Shown here: positions 17,012-24,862 of the stretch, one piece after another
Layout of the letters: each line of letters begins with the position of its first letter
How positions within the stretch are numbered: the stretch's first letter is position 1
Source of the DNA: Protaetiibacter sp.
GTDB lineage: Bacteria > Actinomycetota > Actinomycetes > Actinomycetales > Microbacteriaceae
Direction of reading: 5' to 3'
Assembly: GCA_030150265.1 (NCBI GenBank)
Contig: JASLGG010000023.1
Span: forward strand, 99,228 to 163,227
Length of the DNA: 64,000 nt
Notes under the pieces: model-generated
What the model saw: the letters and a program-made list of their open reading frames with translations, nothing else
Database searches by the model: none
Told to the model about the DNA's origin: nothing
Position numbers and translations under genes: made by a program

Positions 17012-17914
17012 TCAGTCCGCCTGCTGGGGCACGAGCCTGAAGCCCACCCAGGTCACGATGAGGATGATCACGAGCAGGATGTACGACATCGCCGAGGCTG
17101 TCCCCATCTCGAAGTAGCGGAAGGCGTGGTTGTACAGGCTCAGCAGGTAGGTCATGGTGGTGCCGTCGGGGCCGCCGCCGGTCATCAGGTACATCTGGTC
17201 GAAGGCCTGGAAGCCGCCGATGACCGCCGTGATGAGCAGGAAGAAGACGACCGGCTGGATCGCCGGCAGCGTCACGACGCGGAAGCGCTGGAAGGCGTTC
17301 GCGCCGTCGAGCGTGGCGGCCTCGTAGAGCGACTCGTCGATCGACTTCATCGCCGAGAGCAGGATGAGCACGTTGTAGCCGAGCGCGCCCCACACCGCCA
17401 TGGCCGCGAGGGTGGGCAGTGCCGTGTCGGGGTTGCCGAGGAAGCTCAGGTTCGTGCCGAGCGCCTTGTTGATCACGCCGAACTGGGGGTCGAGCATGAA
17501 GATCCACATGGCCGCGACCGCCACGATCGCCGTGACGTTCGGGATGTAGTACGCCGTCTTGAAGAAGCCCTCGCCCTTGACATTGGAGTTGAGCAGCGCC
17601 GCCACGATGAGCGCGAGCAGGATGCCGATCGGCACGCTCATCAGCACGTACTTGAGCGTCACGCCGAGCGACGGCCAGAAGTCCGGGTAGCGGGTCGCGT
17701 CGGTCAGCAGCTCGACGTAGTTGTCGACGCCCACGAACTCCGGCGCCGACCGCATGTTCCAGTCGGTGAAGCTCAGCACGAACGACATGAGCATCGGTCC
17801 GAGCAGGAACACCGTGAAGTAGACGAGGAACGGCGCGATGAAGAGGTAGCCCGCCAGGTTGTCGCGCATCCGATACGAGCGGCGCGACCGCGCGGAGGCG
17901 ACGGCGGCGCTCAT
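17012..17914 (-). CDS. Carbohydrate ABC transporter permease (MalF-type)
   Basis: A 300-residue membrane protein with six predicted helices (LAGYLFIAPFLVYFTVFLLG near the N-terminus). The EAA loop is ESLYEAATLDGANAFQRFRVVTLPAIQPVV. This is the MalF-class partner of the next gene. The ATG at 17914 overlaps the stop of the substrate-binding lipoprotein by 4 bp, so translation is coupled. Context with GH30 enzymes and an SGNH esterase indicates uptake of an oligosaccharide released from a beta-glycan. Substrate not determined. Confidence 0.9.
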   Translation of the reverse strand: MSAAVASARSRRSYRMRDNLAGYLFIAPFLVYFTVFLLGPMLMSFVLSFTDWNMRSAPEFVGVDNYVELLTDATRYPDFWPSLGVTLKYVLMSVPIGILLALIVAALLNSNVKGEGFFKTAYYIPNVTAIVAVAAMWIFMLDPQFGVINKALGTNLSFLGNPDTALPTLAAMAVWGALGYNVLILLSAMKSIDESLYEAATLDGANAFQRFRVVTLPAIQPVVFFLLITAVIGGFQAFDQMYLMTGGGPDGTTMTYLLSLYNHAFRYFEMGTASAMSYILLVIILIVTWVGFRLVPQQAD

Positions 17915-19143
17915 CAGCCGAACAGGATCTTGTTGGCGTTCGCCTGCGCCTTCGGCAGCACCGTGCGGGGGTCGCCGCCCGACACCAGGATCTCGTCGAG
18001 CGCTGAGCCGATGACCTCGTCGTTGACCTTGAGCCAGTCGGTGAGGGTGGGCCGCGCGACGGCGGTCTCGAGCTGGGCCGCGAAGGCGGCGAGGTAGGGG
18101 TCGGCGGTGTAGCCGAGCGACTCGGCGGCCTGGATGTTGGCGGCGAAGTTTCCCGTGACGCCGGCCATCACCGCGTTGCCCTCGGCGTCGGTCAGGAACT
18201 CCACGAACTTGTAGGCGAGGTCCTGCTTGGCCGAGTTCGCGTAGACCACGAGGTTCTCGCCGCCGATGCTCGCGCTCGAGGCGTGGCCGGCCGCGGCGGG
18301 GATCGTCGCGACGCCGAAGTCGAGCTTGGGGAAGTTGGTGCGCAGCGCCTCGATGTCCCAGGGGCCGGAGACCTTGTAGGCGATGAGCCCGTTGCCGAAG
18401 GCGTTCTGGCTCTCGCGCACCGCCTGGTCGGAGTACTTCTGCAGCCCGACCAGGAGCTCTGCCGCGTCGATGCCGGGCTGCTCGCCGAAGGTCGCGGCGG
18501 TCTGGCCGGCGTTCACCATGGATCCGCCGGCGCTCTGCACGAGGGCCGGGAAGAGCCAGGCTCCGTATCCGCCGGAGCCGATGCCCTCGAACGCGGCGAC
18601 CTTGTTCGGCACGTAGACACCGGCGGCCGAGGCGAGCCAGGCATCCCAGTCGGCGGGCGGGCCGGAGACGAGGGCCTTGTTGTAGAAGAGCGCGACGGTC
18701 GTCATCGAGAGCGGCACGCCGTAGACCTTGCCGTCGACGGTCGCCGTGCTCATGGCGCCCGGATAGAAGGCGTCGGCGCCGAGCCCCGCGGAGAGGCGGT
18801 CGGTGAGGTCGAGCAGCAGGCCGTCCTCCGCGAACTTCGGGATGAGGGGCTGGTCGAGGTAGGAGACGTCGGGGTTGCGGCCGACGGCGATCGAGGAGTT
18901 GATCTTGGTGTTGAAGCCGTCCTTCGGCACGTAGGTGACCTTGACGTCGACGTCGTTCTGCTTCTCGAAGACCGCGATGCGCTCGTCGAGCGCGTCCTTC
19001 TGCGCCTTCGAGTTCGGCTCGTACGCCCAGAAGGTGAGGGCGTCGGATGACGCTCCCGGGCCCCCGCCACCGGTGCAGCCGGCGAGGAGGAGGGCGGCCG
19101 TCGCGGCGAGGGCGACCGCGGCGATACGGCGGGTGGGCAACAT
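17914..19143 (-). CDS. Sugar ABC transporter substrate-binding lipoprotein
   Basis: A 409-residue extracytoplasmic binding protein of the family 1 (MalE-like) class. It has a clear lipobox: RRIAAVALAATAALLLAGCTGGG, with the acylated Cys about residue 22. The mature part begins TFWAYEPNSKAQKDAL and contains FAEDGLLLDLTDRL, GKVYGVPLSMTTVALFYNKAL and GPWDIEALRTNFPKLDFGVA, all usual for sugar-binding proteins. The start at 19143 (MLPTRRIAAV) is chosen because AAGGAG precedes it and the signal peptide begins there. First gene of the importer / GH30 operon. The divergent ROK gene and a ROK-type operator lie just upstream, so expression is probably induced by the imported sugar. Confidence 0.9.
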   Translation of the reverse strand: MLPTRRIAAVALAATAALLLAGCTGGGGPGASSDALTFWAYEPNSKAQKDALDERIAVFEKQNDVDVKVTYVPKDGFNTKINSSIAVGRNPDVSYLDQPLIPKFAEDGLLLDLTDRLSAGLGADAFYPGAMSTATVDGKVYGVPLSMTTVALFYNKALVSGPPADWDAWLASAAGVYVPNKVAAFEGIGSGGYGAWLFPALVQSAGGSMVNAGQTAATFGEQPGIDAAELLVGLQKYSDQAVRESQNAFGNGLIAYKVSGPWDIEALRTNFPKLDFGVATIPAAAGHASSASIGGENLVVYANSAKQDLAYKFVEFLTDAEGNAVMAGVTGNFAANIQAAESLGYTADPYLAAFAAQLETAVARPTLTDWLKVNDEVIGSALDEILVSGGDPRTVLPKAQANANKILFG

Positions 19144-19217
19144 CTTCGTCTCCTTGAGGTGCGGGGGTGGCGCTCCCGGCTCGCCGGGAGAACGCACCTG
19201 GGGAGTGTAACCCATGT

Positions 19218-19236
19218 TTGTCCAAAGTTTGAACTA
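19218..19236. promoter_or_regulatory. Candidate ROK operator between importer operon and ROK gene
   Basis: TTGTCCAAAgTTTGAACTA: imperfect palindrome with half-sites TTGTCCAAA and TAGTTCAAA around a central G. It lies 75 bp from the binding-protein start and 28 bp from the ROK start, so one site can serve both directions. It matches the 14657-14675 site, which precedes the second glycan operon. Confidence 0.65.
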
Positions 19237-19263
19237 TTAGTTTTCCGCTACGTTATGTTGAAG

Positions 19264-20496
19264 ATGTCTACAAAACACCTCCCCGAGAGTGCGGACACCG
19301 GCCCCGAGGGCCGTGCGGTCCATGGGCTCACACGCCTCAAGCGCGCGAACCTCACGCAGCTGCTGCGCCTCATCCACTCCGGCGGGGAGCTGTCGCGCAG
19401 CCAGCTGGCCGAGGGCGCCGGCATCACGCGCTCCTCGGTGCTGGGACTCGTGGCCGAGCTCGAGGAGCGCGGGCTCGTCGAGCAGGAGGGCGGCTCGGCC
19501 ACCGGCGAGGTGGGGCGCCCCAGCACGCTCGTGCAGGCGAGCGACGGGGTCGTGGCGTTCAGCGTGGCACCGCAGTACGACTCGATCGTCGTCGGCACCG
19601 TGGGCTTCTCCGGACGCGTGCTGCACCGCTCCACCCGGCTGCTGCAGCGGCTGCCCTCGCCCGACGAGTTCGCCTCCGCGGCCGCCGAGCTGATCGCCGA
19701 GCACGCCGCCCTGCTCGACCCCGGCATGCGCGTTGCGGGCGTCGGCATCGCGATCCCCGGGCACGTGCGCACGGCGGACGGCGTGGTCGACTCCGCCTAC
19801 TCGCTCGCCTGGGCCGACGTGCCGCTCGCGGAGATGCTCGCCGCCCGCACCGGCCTCCCGGTGTGGCTCGACAACGACGGCTCGCTCGCCTCGCTCGCCG
19901 AGCACCGCTTCGGCGCTGGCCGCGGCCTCCGCAACATGATCCTGCTGTTCGGAGCAGTCGGCGGCATCGGCGGCGGCATCATCGTCGACGGCAACCCCGT
20001 GCGCGGACGCGACGGCTACGCGGGCGAGCTCGGGCACGTGCCGCTCTCCGACGACGAGCGCCCGAGCTACGCGGGCATCCCCGGCAGCCTCGACTCGATG
20101 GTGAACCGTCTCGAGCTGCTCGATGCCCTGGGCCTCCCCCGCGCCGACGACGACGCCCTGGCTGCCGCCGTCGCCAAGCGGTCGTCCGAGCCCGGGGTCG
20201 ACCTCCTGCTCGAACGCCAGGCCGACTATCTCGGCCGCGCGATCGGCCTGTTCATCAACCTCTTCAACCCCGAGGCGATCGTGCTCACGGGCTTCCTCCG
20301 CACGGTGTTCGACGCGCGCCGCGCGCGGGTCATGGCCTCGGTGCGCCGCGACTCGCTGGAGCGGCTCGCCGAGGGGTGCGAGGTGCTCATGGACACCCTC
20401 GGCCCCGACATCGTGCTCATCGGCGCCGCCGAGCTGCCCTTCGGCCGCCTCATCGACGACCCGCTGGGCCACCCGATCGCCACGGTCGGCGCGTGA
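19264..20496 (+). CDS. ROK-family transcriptional repressor
   Basis: A 410-residue ROK protein of the repressor type. The N-terminal winged helix is at about residues 20-75 (LTRLKRANLTQLLRLIHSGG, LSRSQLAEGAGITRSSVLGLVAEL). The C-terminal sugar-kinase-like fold has VAGVGIAIPGHV, LPVWLDNDGSLASLAEH and GGIGGGIIVDG. The region near ELGHVPLSDDERPSY lacks the usual CxCGxxGCxE zinc motif, which matters because that cluster normally shapes the ROK sugar site. The start could be ATG 19264 or ATG 19255; neither has a strong ribosome-binding site. It is divergent from the importer operon, and matching operators before both glycan operons suggest it governs both. The effector is unknown. Confidence 0.85.
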   Translation: MSTKHLPESADTGPEGRAVHGLTRLKRANLTQLLRLIHSGGELSRSQLAEGAGITRSSVLGLVAELEERGLVEQEGGSATGEVGRPSTLVQASDGVVAFSVAPQYDSIVVGTVGFSGRVLHRSTRLLQRLPSPDEFASAAAELIAEHAALLDPGMRVAGVGIAIPGHVRTADGVVDSAYSLAWADVPLAEMLAARTGLPVWLDNDGSLASLAEHRFGAGRGLRNMILLFGAVGGIGGGIIVDGNPVRGRDGYAGELGHVPLSDDERPSYAGIPGSLDSMVNRLELLDALGLPRADDDALAAAVAKRSSEPGVDLLLERQADYLGRAIGLFINLFNPEAIVLTGFLRTVFDARRARVMASVRRDSLERLAEGCEVLMDTLGPDIVLIGAAELPFGRLIDDPLGHPIATVGA

Positions 20497-20503
20497 GCAG
20501 CGC

Positions 20504-21316
20504 ATGAGCGAGGTGCTGCGGCTCGACGACGTGACCTTCCGCCGGAACGGCACGCTCATCCTCGACGGGGTCGACCTCGCCGTCTCGGCGGGCGAGCACT
20601 GGGCGCTGCTCGGGCCGAACGGCGCGGGCAAGAGCACGGTGCTGGGCTTCTGCGGCGCGCGCACGCATCCGACGAGCGGAGCGGCCTGGGTGCTCGGGCA
20701 CCGGCTCGGCCGCGTCGACCTGCAGGAGCTGCGGCGCCGGATCGGGCACGTCGACCCGCGGCATCCGGTGCGCTCGCCGCTCACCGTGACCGAGGTCGTG
20801 CTCACCGGGATCACCGGCACGATCGAACCGCCGATGCGCTGGGCGCCCTCGCCCGCGGAGCTCGCGCGCGCCGGCGAGCTCATCGAGCGCGTCGGGCTCG
20901 CGGAGCGGCGCGACGCCGAGTGGCCGGTGCTCTCGCAGGGCGAGCGGGGGCGCGCCCTCATCGCCCGCGCGCTCATCACCGAGCCGCGGCTGCTGCTGCT
21001 CGACGAGCCCACGACCGGCCTCGACGTCGCGGCGCGCGAGCAGCTGCTCGAGACGATCTCCGAGCTCGCGCACACCGACCGCGAGCTCGCCTCGGTGCTC
21101 GTCACGCATCACCTCGAGGAGCTGCCCGAGACGACCACGCACGCGCTGCTCATCGCGCACGGGCGCGTGGTGGCATCCGGGCGCGCGACCGAGGTCGTCA
21201 CGACCGAGGCGGTCACCCGCGCCTTCGCGCACCCCATCGAGGTGAGCCGCGCCGGAGGGCGCTGGAGCGCCCGGGCCGTGCCGCGCGCCGAGCGGGCGGG
21301 GCTCAGCGCTCGCTGA
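20504..21316 (+). CDS. ABC transporter ATP-binding protein
   Basis: A 270-residue stand-alone ABC ATPase. The Walker A motif is LLGPNGAGKSTVLG, the signature is an atypical LSQGERGRALIARAL, and Walker B is LLLLDEPTTGLDVAA, followed by the switch His in VLVTHHLEEL. It starts 7 bp after the ROK gene and may be co-transcribed with it. It is not the MalK/MsmK type that serves CUT1 sugar importers, because it lacks the long C-terminal regulatory domain; it looks more like the molybdate/iron-type single-domain ATPases (ModF-like). No cognate permease is adjacent. The 3-prime end overlaps the convergent membrane-protein gene by 14 bp. Substrate unknown. Confidence 0.8.
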   Translation: MSEVLRLDDVTFRRNGTLILDGVDLAVSAGEHWALLGPNGAGKSTVLGFCGARTHPTSGAAWVLGHRLGRVDLQELRRRIGHVDPRHPVRSPLTVTEVVLTGITGTIEPPMRWAPSPAELARAGELIERVGLAERRDAEWPVLSQGERGRALIARALITEPRLLLLDEPTTGLDVAAREQLLETISELAHTDRELASVLVTHHLEELPETTTHALLIAHGRVVASGRATEVVTTEAVTRAFAHPIEVSRAGGRWSARAVPRAERAGLSAR

Positions 21317-22217
21317 CCTCGCCGACGCGGCGGGCGAGCGGGGCCGCGACGGTGCCGCGCACGAGCGCCCAGCATCCGGCGGTCGCGAGCACCGCCACGG
21401 CGGCGATCGCCGCACCCCAGCCGTCGGATGCGTCGCGCGCCGCGAACATGTGGTCGAGGTTGCGCAGCGCGCCCGTCGCGAGCACGAGCACGACGTGCAC
21501 CACGGTGAACGCCACGAAGTACAGCATCACCGGGAGGTGCACGGCCTTCGCGAGCCCGAAGGGGTAGAGGCGGTTCAGCCGCGCGGCGTCGCGCGGCCAG
21601 AGCGCCGACATCCGCAGCCCGGTCGCGATGGCGAGCGGCGCCGCCACGAACACCGTCGCGAAGTAGGCGAGCTGCTGCAGGGCGTTGTAGTTGACCCAGC
21701 CGTCGCCGAGCGGCCAGTCGAGCGAGGCGTACTGCAGGGCGGCCGAGAGGGCGTTCGGCACGACGTCGGGGCTCGTCGGCACGATCCGCATCCACTGGCC
21801 CGTCGCGAACAGCAGCACGACGTAGACGACGCCGTTGACGATCCATAGGGCGTCGAGCACGAGGTGGCTCCACACCGTGAGGCTCATGCGGCGACGGCGG
21901 TTGCGGCGCGAGGTCCACAGCGCGGCGGGGCGCTTCTCGGCGCGCGCCTGGAGGCCGGTGCGCACCACGAGCGCGAGCAGGAAGAGGTTGAAGAAGTGCT
22001 GCCAGCCGAGCCAGGCGGGAAGGCCCACCGGAGTCTCGTGCGGGATGGGCGCGGGGCCCGGGAACTCGGCGAGGAAGCCGCGCACCGGCTCGAGCTCGCG
22101 CAGCCAGCGGGCGAGCAGCACGACCGCCACGGCCAGCGCGAGCAGCGCCACGGCCCCGACGAGCCACCGGATGCGCCGCCCGCCGGTCGCCGGCGCGGTC
22201 GCCTCCTCGGTGCTCAC
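21303..22217 (-). CDS. Cytochrome b/b6-domain-like membrane protein
   Basis: A 304-residue membrane protein with about six helices. Histidines occur inside or at the edges of hydrophobic segments: LGWQHFFNLFLLALVVRTGL, VWSHLVLDALWIVNGVVYV, KAVHLPVMLYFVAFTVVHVVLV and RNLDHMFAARD. This pattern resembles the di-haem cytochrome b subunits of membrane oxidoreductases, such as formate dehydrogenase or thiosulfate reductase gamma-type subunits. No catalytic partner is adjacent. It may be a free-standing electron carrier or a family member of unknown role. The gene is convergent with the ABC ATPase. Upstream lies the inverted-repeat array at 22256-22456. Confidence 0.65.
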   Translation of the reverse strand: MSTEEATAPATGGRRIRWLVGAVALLALAVAVVLLARWLRELEPVRGFLAEFPGPAPIPHETPVGLPAWLGWQHFFNLFLLALVVRTGLQARAEKRPAALWTSRRNRRRRMSLTVWSHLVLDALWIVNGVVYVVLLFATGQWMRIVPTSPDVVPNALSAALQYASLDWPLGDGWVNYNALQQLAYFATVFVAAPLAIATGLRMSALWPRDAARLNRLYPFGLAKAVHLPVMLYFVAFTVVHVVLVLATGALRNLDHMFAARDASDGWGAAIAAVAVLATAGCWALVRGTVAAPLARRVGEVSER

Positions 22218-22255
22218 AGCCTCGGAGACTAGCCGATCCCCGCTCCCGCCCCCGC

Positions 22256-22456
22256 CAGAAATGCAGGAGCCCCTCGCAGCCCCCGCCGCCCTGCCTCAGA
22301 AATGCAGGAGAGCCGTCCCCGAGATGTCTCAGAAATGCAGGAGATATCCGGATGCGAGGAGCCTCGCATCCGGGATTCCGGGCCTACGGCGCCGAGCCTC
22401 CTGCATTTCTGAGACAGGACTCCGGCGGCTCGGATGATCGCTCCTGCATTTCTGAG
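22256..22456. repeat. Intergenic array of five CAGAAATGCAGGAG words in inverted orientation
   Basis: Copies on the plus strand at 22256-22269, 22295-22310 and 22328-22343 (the last two extended to CTCAGAAATGCAGGAG). Reverse copies are at 22398-22413 and 22441-22456. The two central copies form a 19-bp perfect stem, TGTCTCAGAAATGCAGGAG at 22325-22343 with its complement at 22398-22416. Inside it, CCGGATGCGAGG (22348-22359) and its complement (22362-22373) make a second 12-bp stem with a 2-nt loop. The array fills the 296 bp between divergent genes. Confidence 0.85.
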
Positions 22457-22513
22457 GTTGTCGGGGGCGGCGGGCGCAGGCGGCGCGGATACGGCGCGGC
22501 GTATCGTGACCGG

Positions 22514-23635
22514 GTGCGGTGCGACTACTTCGACACGGGCGTGTGCCGCTCGTGCACGCTCATGGGCGTGCCGTACGACGCCCAGCTCGCGGGCAAGATC
22601 GCGCACGCCGAGGGGCTGCTCGCGCCGTGGGCGGATGCCGTGTGGCTGCCGCCGATGCCGAGCGCGCCTGAGGCCTTCCGCAACAAGGCGAAGATGGTCG
22701 TGGGCGGCACCACCCTGCACCCCACGCTCGGCATCCTCGACGCCGACCGCCACGGCGTCGACCTGAGCGGATGCGGCGTGCTCGCCCCCGGCCTCCGCGC
22801 CGCGTTCCCCGCGATCGCCGCCTTCGTCACGCGCGCCGGCCTCGTGCCCTACGACGTGCCCGCCCGTCGCGGCGAGCTCAAGAACGTGCTCCTCACCGAG
22901 TCGCCCGACGGCCGCCTCATGCTGCGGCTCGTGCTGCGCTCGACCGAGTCGCTCGCGCGCATCCGCAAGCACCTGCCGAGCCTGCTGGCCGAGCTGCCGC
23001 GGCTCGCGGTCGTCTCGGCGAACCTGCTGCCCGAGCACAAGGCGGTGCTCGAGGGCGACACCGAGATCCCGCTGACGGCCGACGAGTCGCTCGCGATGCG
23101 ACTCGACGACGTCGTGCTGCATCTGCGTCCGGGCAGCTTCTTCCAGACCAACACGGAGGTCGCCGCGGGTCTCTACCGGCAGGCGCGCGAGTGGCTCGAC
23201 GAGCTGGCCCCCGCATCCGTCTGGGACCTCTACTGCGGCGTCGGCGGCTTCGCCCTGCATCTCGCCGCCCCCGGCCGCCGGGTGCGGGGCATCGAGTCGA
23301 GCGCGCCCGCGGTCGAGAGCGCGCGGTTCTCCGCCACCGAGGCGGGGCTCGCCGACGTCGTGTTCGAGGTGGGCGACGCGACCGCGCTGACCGCGGGCGC
23401 GGGCGCTCCGGATGCCGTGGTCGTCAACCCGCCCCGCCGCGGTCTCGGCGCCGAGCTGTGCGCGACGCTCGAGGCCTCCACGGTCGGCACGGTCGTCTAC
23501 TCGAGCTGCAACGCCGAGTCGCTCGCGCGCGACCTCGCCGCGATGCCGTCGCTGCGCCCGCGCCGCATCCGGGTGTTCGACATGTTCCCGCAGACGAGCC
23601 ACTACGAGGTGATGGTGCTGCTCGAGCGGGCCTGA
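22514..23635 (+). CDS. rlmC: 23S rRNA (uracil-C5)-methyltransferase RlmC
   Basis: A 373-residue SAM-dependent RNA methyltransferase of the RlmC/RlmD/TrmA family. RlmC methylates U747 of 23S rRNA in E. coli, whose enzyme is 375 residues. The four [4Fe-4S] cysteines fall at Cys3, Cys11, Cys14 (RCDYFDTGVCRSCTLM) and Cys87 (LSGCGVL), the positions expected for RlmC. The SAM motif is VWDLYCGVGGFALHLA, followed by VVNPPRRG. The catalytic Cys332 lies in YSSCNAES. The GTG at 22514 is chosen because it puts Cys3 at the family position. Cytoplasmic, monocistronic. Whether actinobacterial members act on U747 alone is not shown here. Confidence 0.9.
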   Translation: MRCDYFDTGVCRSCTLMGVPYDAQLAGKIAHAEGLLAPWADAVWLPPMPSAPEAFRNKAKMVVGGTTLHPTLGILDADRHGVDLSGCGVLAPGLRAAFPAIAAFVTRAGLVPYDVPARRGELKNVLLTESPDGRLMLRLVLRSTESLARIRKHLPSLLAELPRLAVVSANLLPEHKAVLEGDTEIPLTADESLAMRLDDVVLHLRPGSFFQTNTEVAAGLYRQAREWLDELAPASVWDLYCGVGGFALHLAAPGRRVRGIESSAPAVESARFSATEAGLADVVFEVGDATALTAGAGAPDAVVVNPPRRGLGAELCATLEASTVGTVVYSSCNAESLARDLAAMPSLRPRRIRVFDMFPQTSHYEVMVLLERA

Positions 23636-23683
23636 GCCGCTTTGCGAAGTGTTACGCCGAGCGCGCGGATGAGCGGGTCGCGG

Positions 23684-23713
23684 TTGACACACGGCGTAAC
23701 GCTCGCCCAAACT
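23684..23713 (+). promoter_or_regulatory. Possible promoter for the Cys-rich leader and wHTH gene
   Basis: TTGACA at 23684-23689 is followed 18 bp later by a weak CAAACT -10 (23708-23713), just upstream of the leader ATG at 23721. A 9-bp inverted repeat, GTTACGCCG (23651-23659) and CGGCGTAAC (23692-23700), flanks the -35 and could be an operator. Confidence 0.4.
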
Positions 23714-23720
23714 GGCAGGC

Positions 23721-23798
23721 ATGACCGTTCACGCCCGTCCCACGACCTCCGTCGAGGCCTTCGGGAATGCGGTCATGTGTTGTCGAATGTGCGCGTAG
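23721..23798 (+). CDS. Small Cys-rich leader peptide (25 aa), putative attenuator
   Basis: A 25-codon reading frame with GGCAGG before its ATG. It ends in NAVMCCRMCA and then TAG, so the last seven residues include three cysteines with Cys-Cys and Cys-Met-Cys spacing. Short leader ORFs with clustered cysteines near the stop are established in actinobacteria (shown in mycobacteria) as cysteine-responsive attenuators, where ribosome stalling at the Cys codons changes downstream expression. About 160 nt of untranslated leader separates it from the winged-helix gene at 23958. Too short for routine gene callers. Coding is supported by the promoter-like sequence, the ribosome-binding site and the C-terminal motif. 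The regulatory role is an inference. Confidence 0.65.
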   Translation: MTVHARPTTSVEAFGNAVMCCRMCA

Positions 23799-23957
23799 GC
23801 CATCTCCGCCCGCAGTCACCCGTCGTTCCCCGATGAACACACCATGGTGAACCCCGAGGCGTCCGGCCCTTCCACCCCGGACCCCGCCTCCCCCTTCGAC
23901 ACACCCCGGCCCGCCGCCCCTCGTGCGGCCGCCGACACCCCGCAAGGATTCGACGAC

Positions 23958-24674
23958 ATGTCCCTCGCCACCCTCGACACCCTCCGCCCCCCGACCCGCC
24001 CCTACCCCGCGCCGCGCGCGGTGCCGCAGCCGGAGCCCGAGCGCCCCCGCATCCGAGCCGTGCCCGACGGCACCGAGGCCCGCGGCTTCGCCCTCTACGT
24101 GGGCGTCGACGAGCTGAAGGCCGCGGCCTCCGGCATCTCGCTGCCCCAGCTCGTGGAGGCGCTCAAGCGCACGGTCGCCGAGCTCGCCCCGGATGCCGAG
24201 ACCTACGCCGCTGTCGCCCTCGCCCCGGAGGGCGCCGGCGGGCGCGACGTCGAGGTGGTGCGCCTCGCCCTGCAGGACCCGGCCGCACTCGCCAAGCACC
24301 GCCAGGCCGCGGCGCCCGCCGCCGAGCCGGAGCCGCGCGGCGGGGTCGTGATCGACATCTCGCGCAAGCGCGTGCAGCTCGACGGCGAGACCGCGCCGCT
24401 CACCTACAAGGAGTTCGAGCTGCTGCAGTTCCTCGTGCTGCGCGAGGGCCGCACGATCGACCGCGGCGAGATCATCGCGACCCTGTGGGCCGACGGGTCC
24501 GACGACGAGGTGCCGAACGAGCGCACGATCGACGTGCACGTGCGTCGCCTGCGCGCGAAGCTCGGGGCCTACGAGGACATCGTGCGCACGGTGCGCGGCT
24601 CCGGCTACCGCTTCGACCGCCACGCGGATGTCACCATCCGCTGGGCGTCGACGCCGTCGCCCGACGTGTTCTGA
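23958..24674 (+). CDS. Winged-helix (OmpR/PhoB-type) transcriptional regulator without receiver domain
   Basis: A 238-residue DNA-binding protein. The C-terminal third is an OmpR/PhoB winged helix: VIDISRKRVQLDGETAPLTY, KEFELLQFLVLREGRTIDRGEI, NERTIDVHVRRLRAKLGAYE, VRTVRGSGYRF. The N-terminal part (ARGFALYVGVDELKAAASGI, LPQLVEALKRTVAELAPDAE) is not a response-regulator receiver, as the phospho-acceptor Asp pocket is missing. It may sense something else. I choose ATG 23958 because AAGGA is spaced 9 nt upstream. An ATG at 23844 would add a Pro/Thr/Ala-rich leader without a ribosome-binding site, more likely the untranslated leader of the Cys peptide attenuator. Target genes are unknown. Confidence 0.8.
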   Translation: MSLATLDTLRPPTRPYPAPRAVPQPEPERPRIRAVPDGTEARGFALYVGVDELKAAASGISLPQLVEALKRTVAELAPDAETYAAVALAPEGAGGRDVEVVRLALQDPAALAKHRQAAAPAAEPEPRGGVVIDISRKRVQLDGETAPLTYKEFELLQFLVLREGRTIDRGEIIATLWADGSDDEVPNERTIDVHVRRLRAKLGAYEDIVRTVRGSGYRFDRHADVTIRWASTPSPDVF

Positions 24675-24783
24675 GCGCCCGCCACGCTCCGCGGGGCCGC
24701 CAGCTCCGCACAGGCTCGCGCACAACGCGAACGTGCAGGCACCACAGCCACCCGCCTCCAACCCGACGTATGCTCGCGCATCA

Positions 24784-24812
24784 TTGACCATCGCACTGAC
24801 CGCTGCTAAGGT
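24784..24812 (+). promoter_or_regulatory. Promoter of the low-GC secreted-protein module
   Basis: TTGACC (24784-24789), 17 bp, TAAGGT (24807-24812), placed 51 bp before the ATG at 24863. Spacing and -35 fit a housekeeping sigma-70 promoter. Confidence 0.5.
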
Positions 24813-24862
24813 CCGAGATGAGCTCACGATCTACGAAGGCATGCGACTAAGGGTTGGAGCGC

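Noticed and set aside
22256..22456. CRISPR array
   Set aside because: Repeats are only 14-16 bp, occur in both orientations, and spacing is irregular; no cas genes are near.
23844..23957. N-terminal extension of the winged-helix regulator from ATG 23844
   Set aside because: No ribosome-binding site, low-complexity Pro/Ser/Thr/Ala sequence, and a good AAGGA-ATG at 23958; the stretch fits an untranslated leader better.
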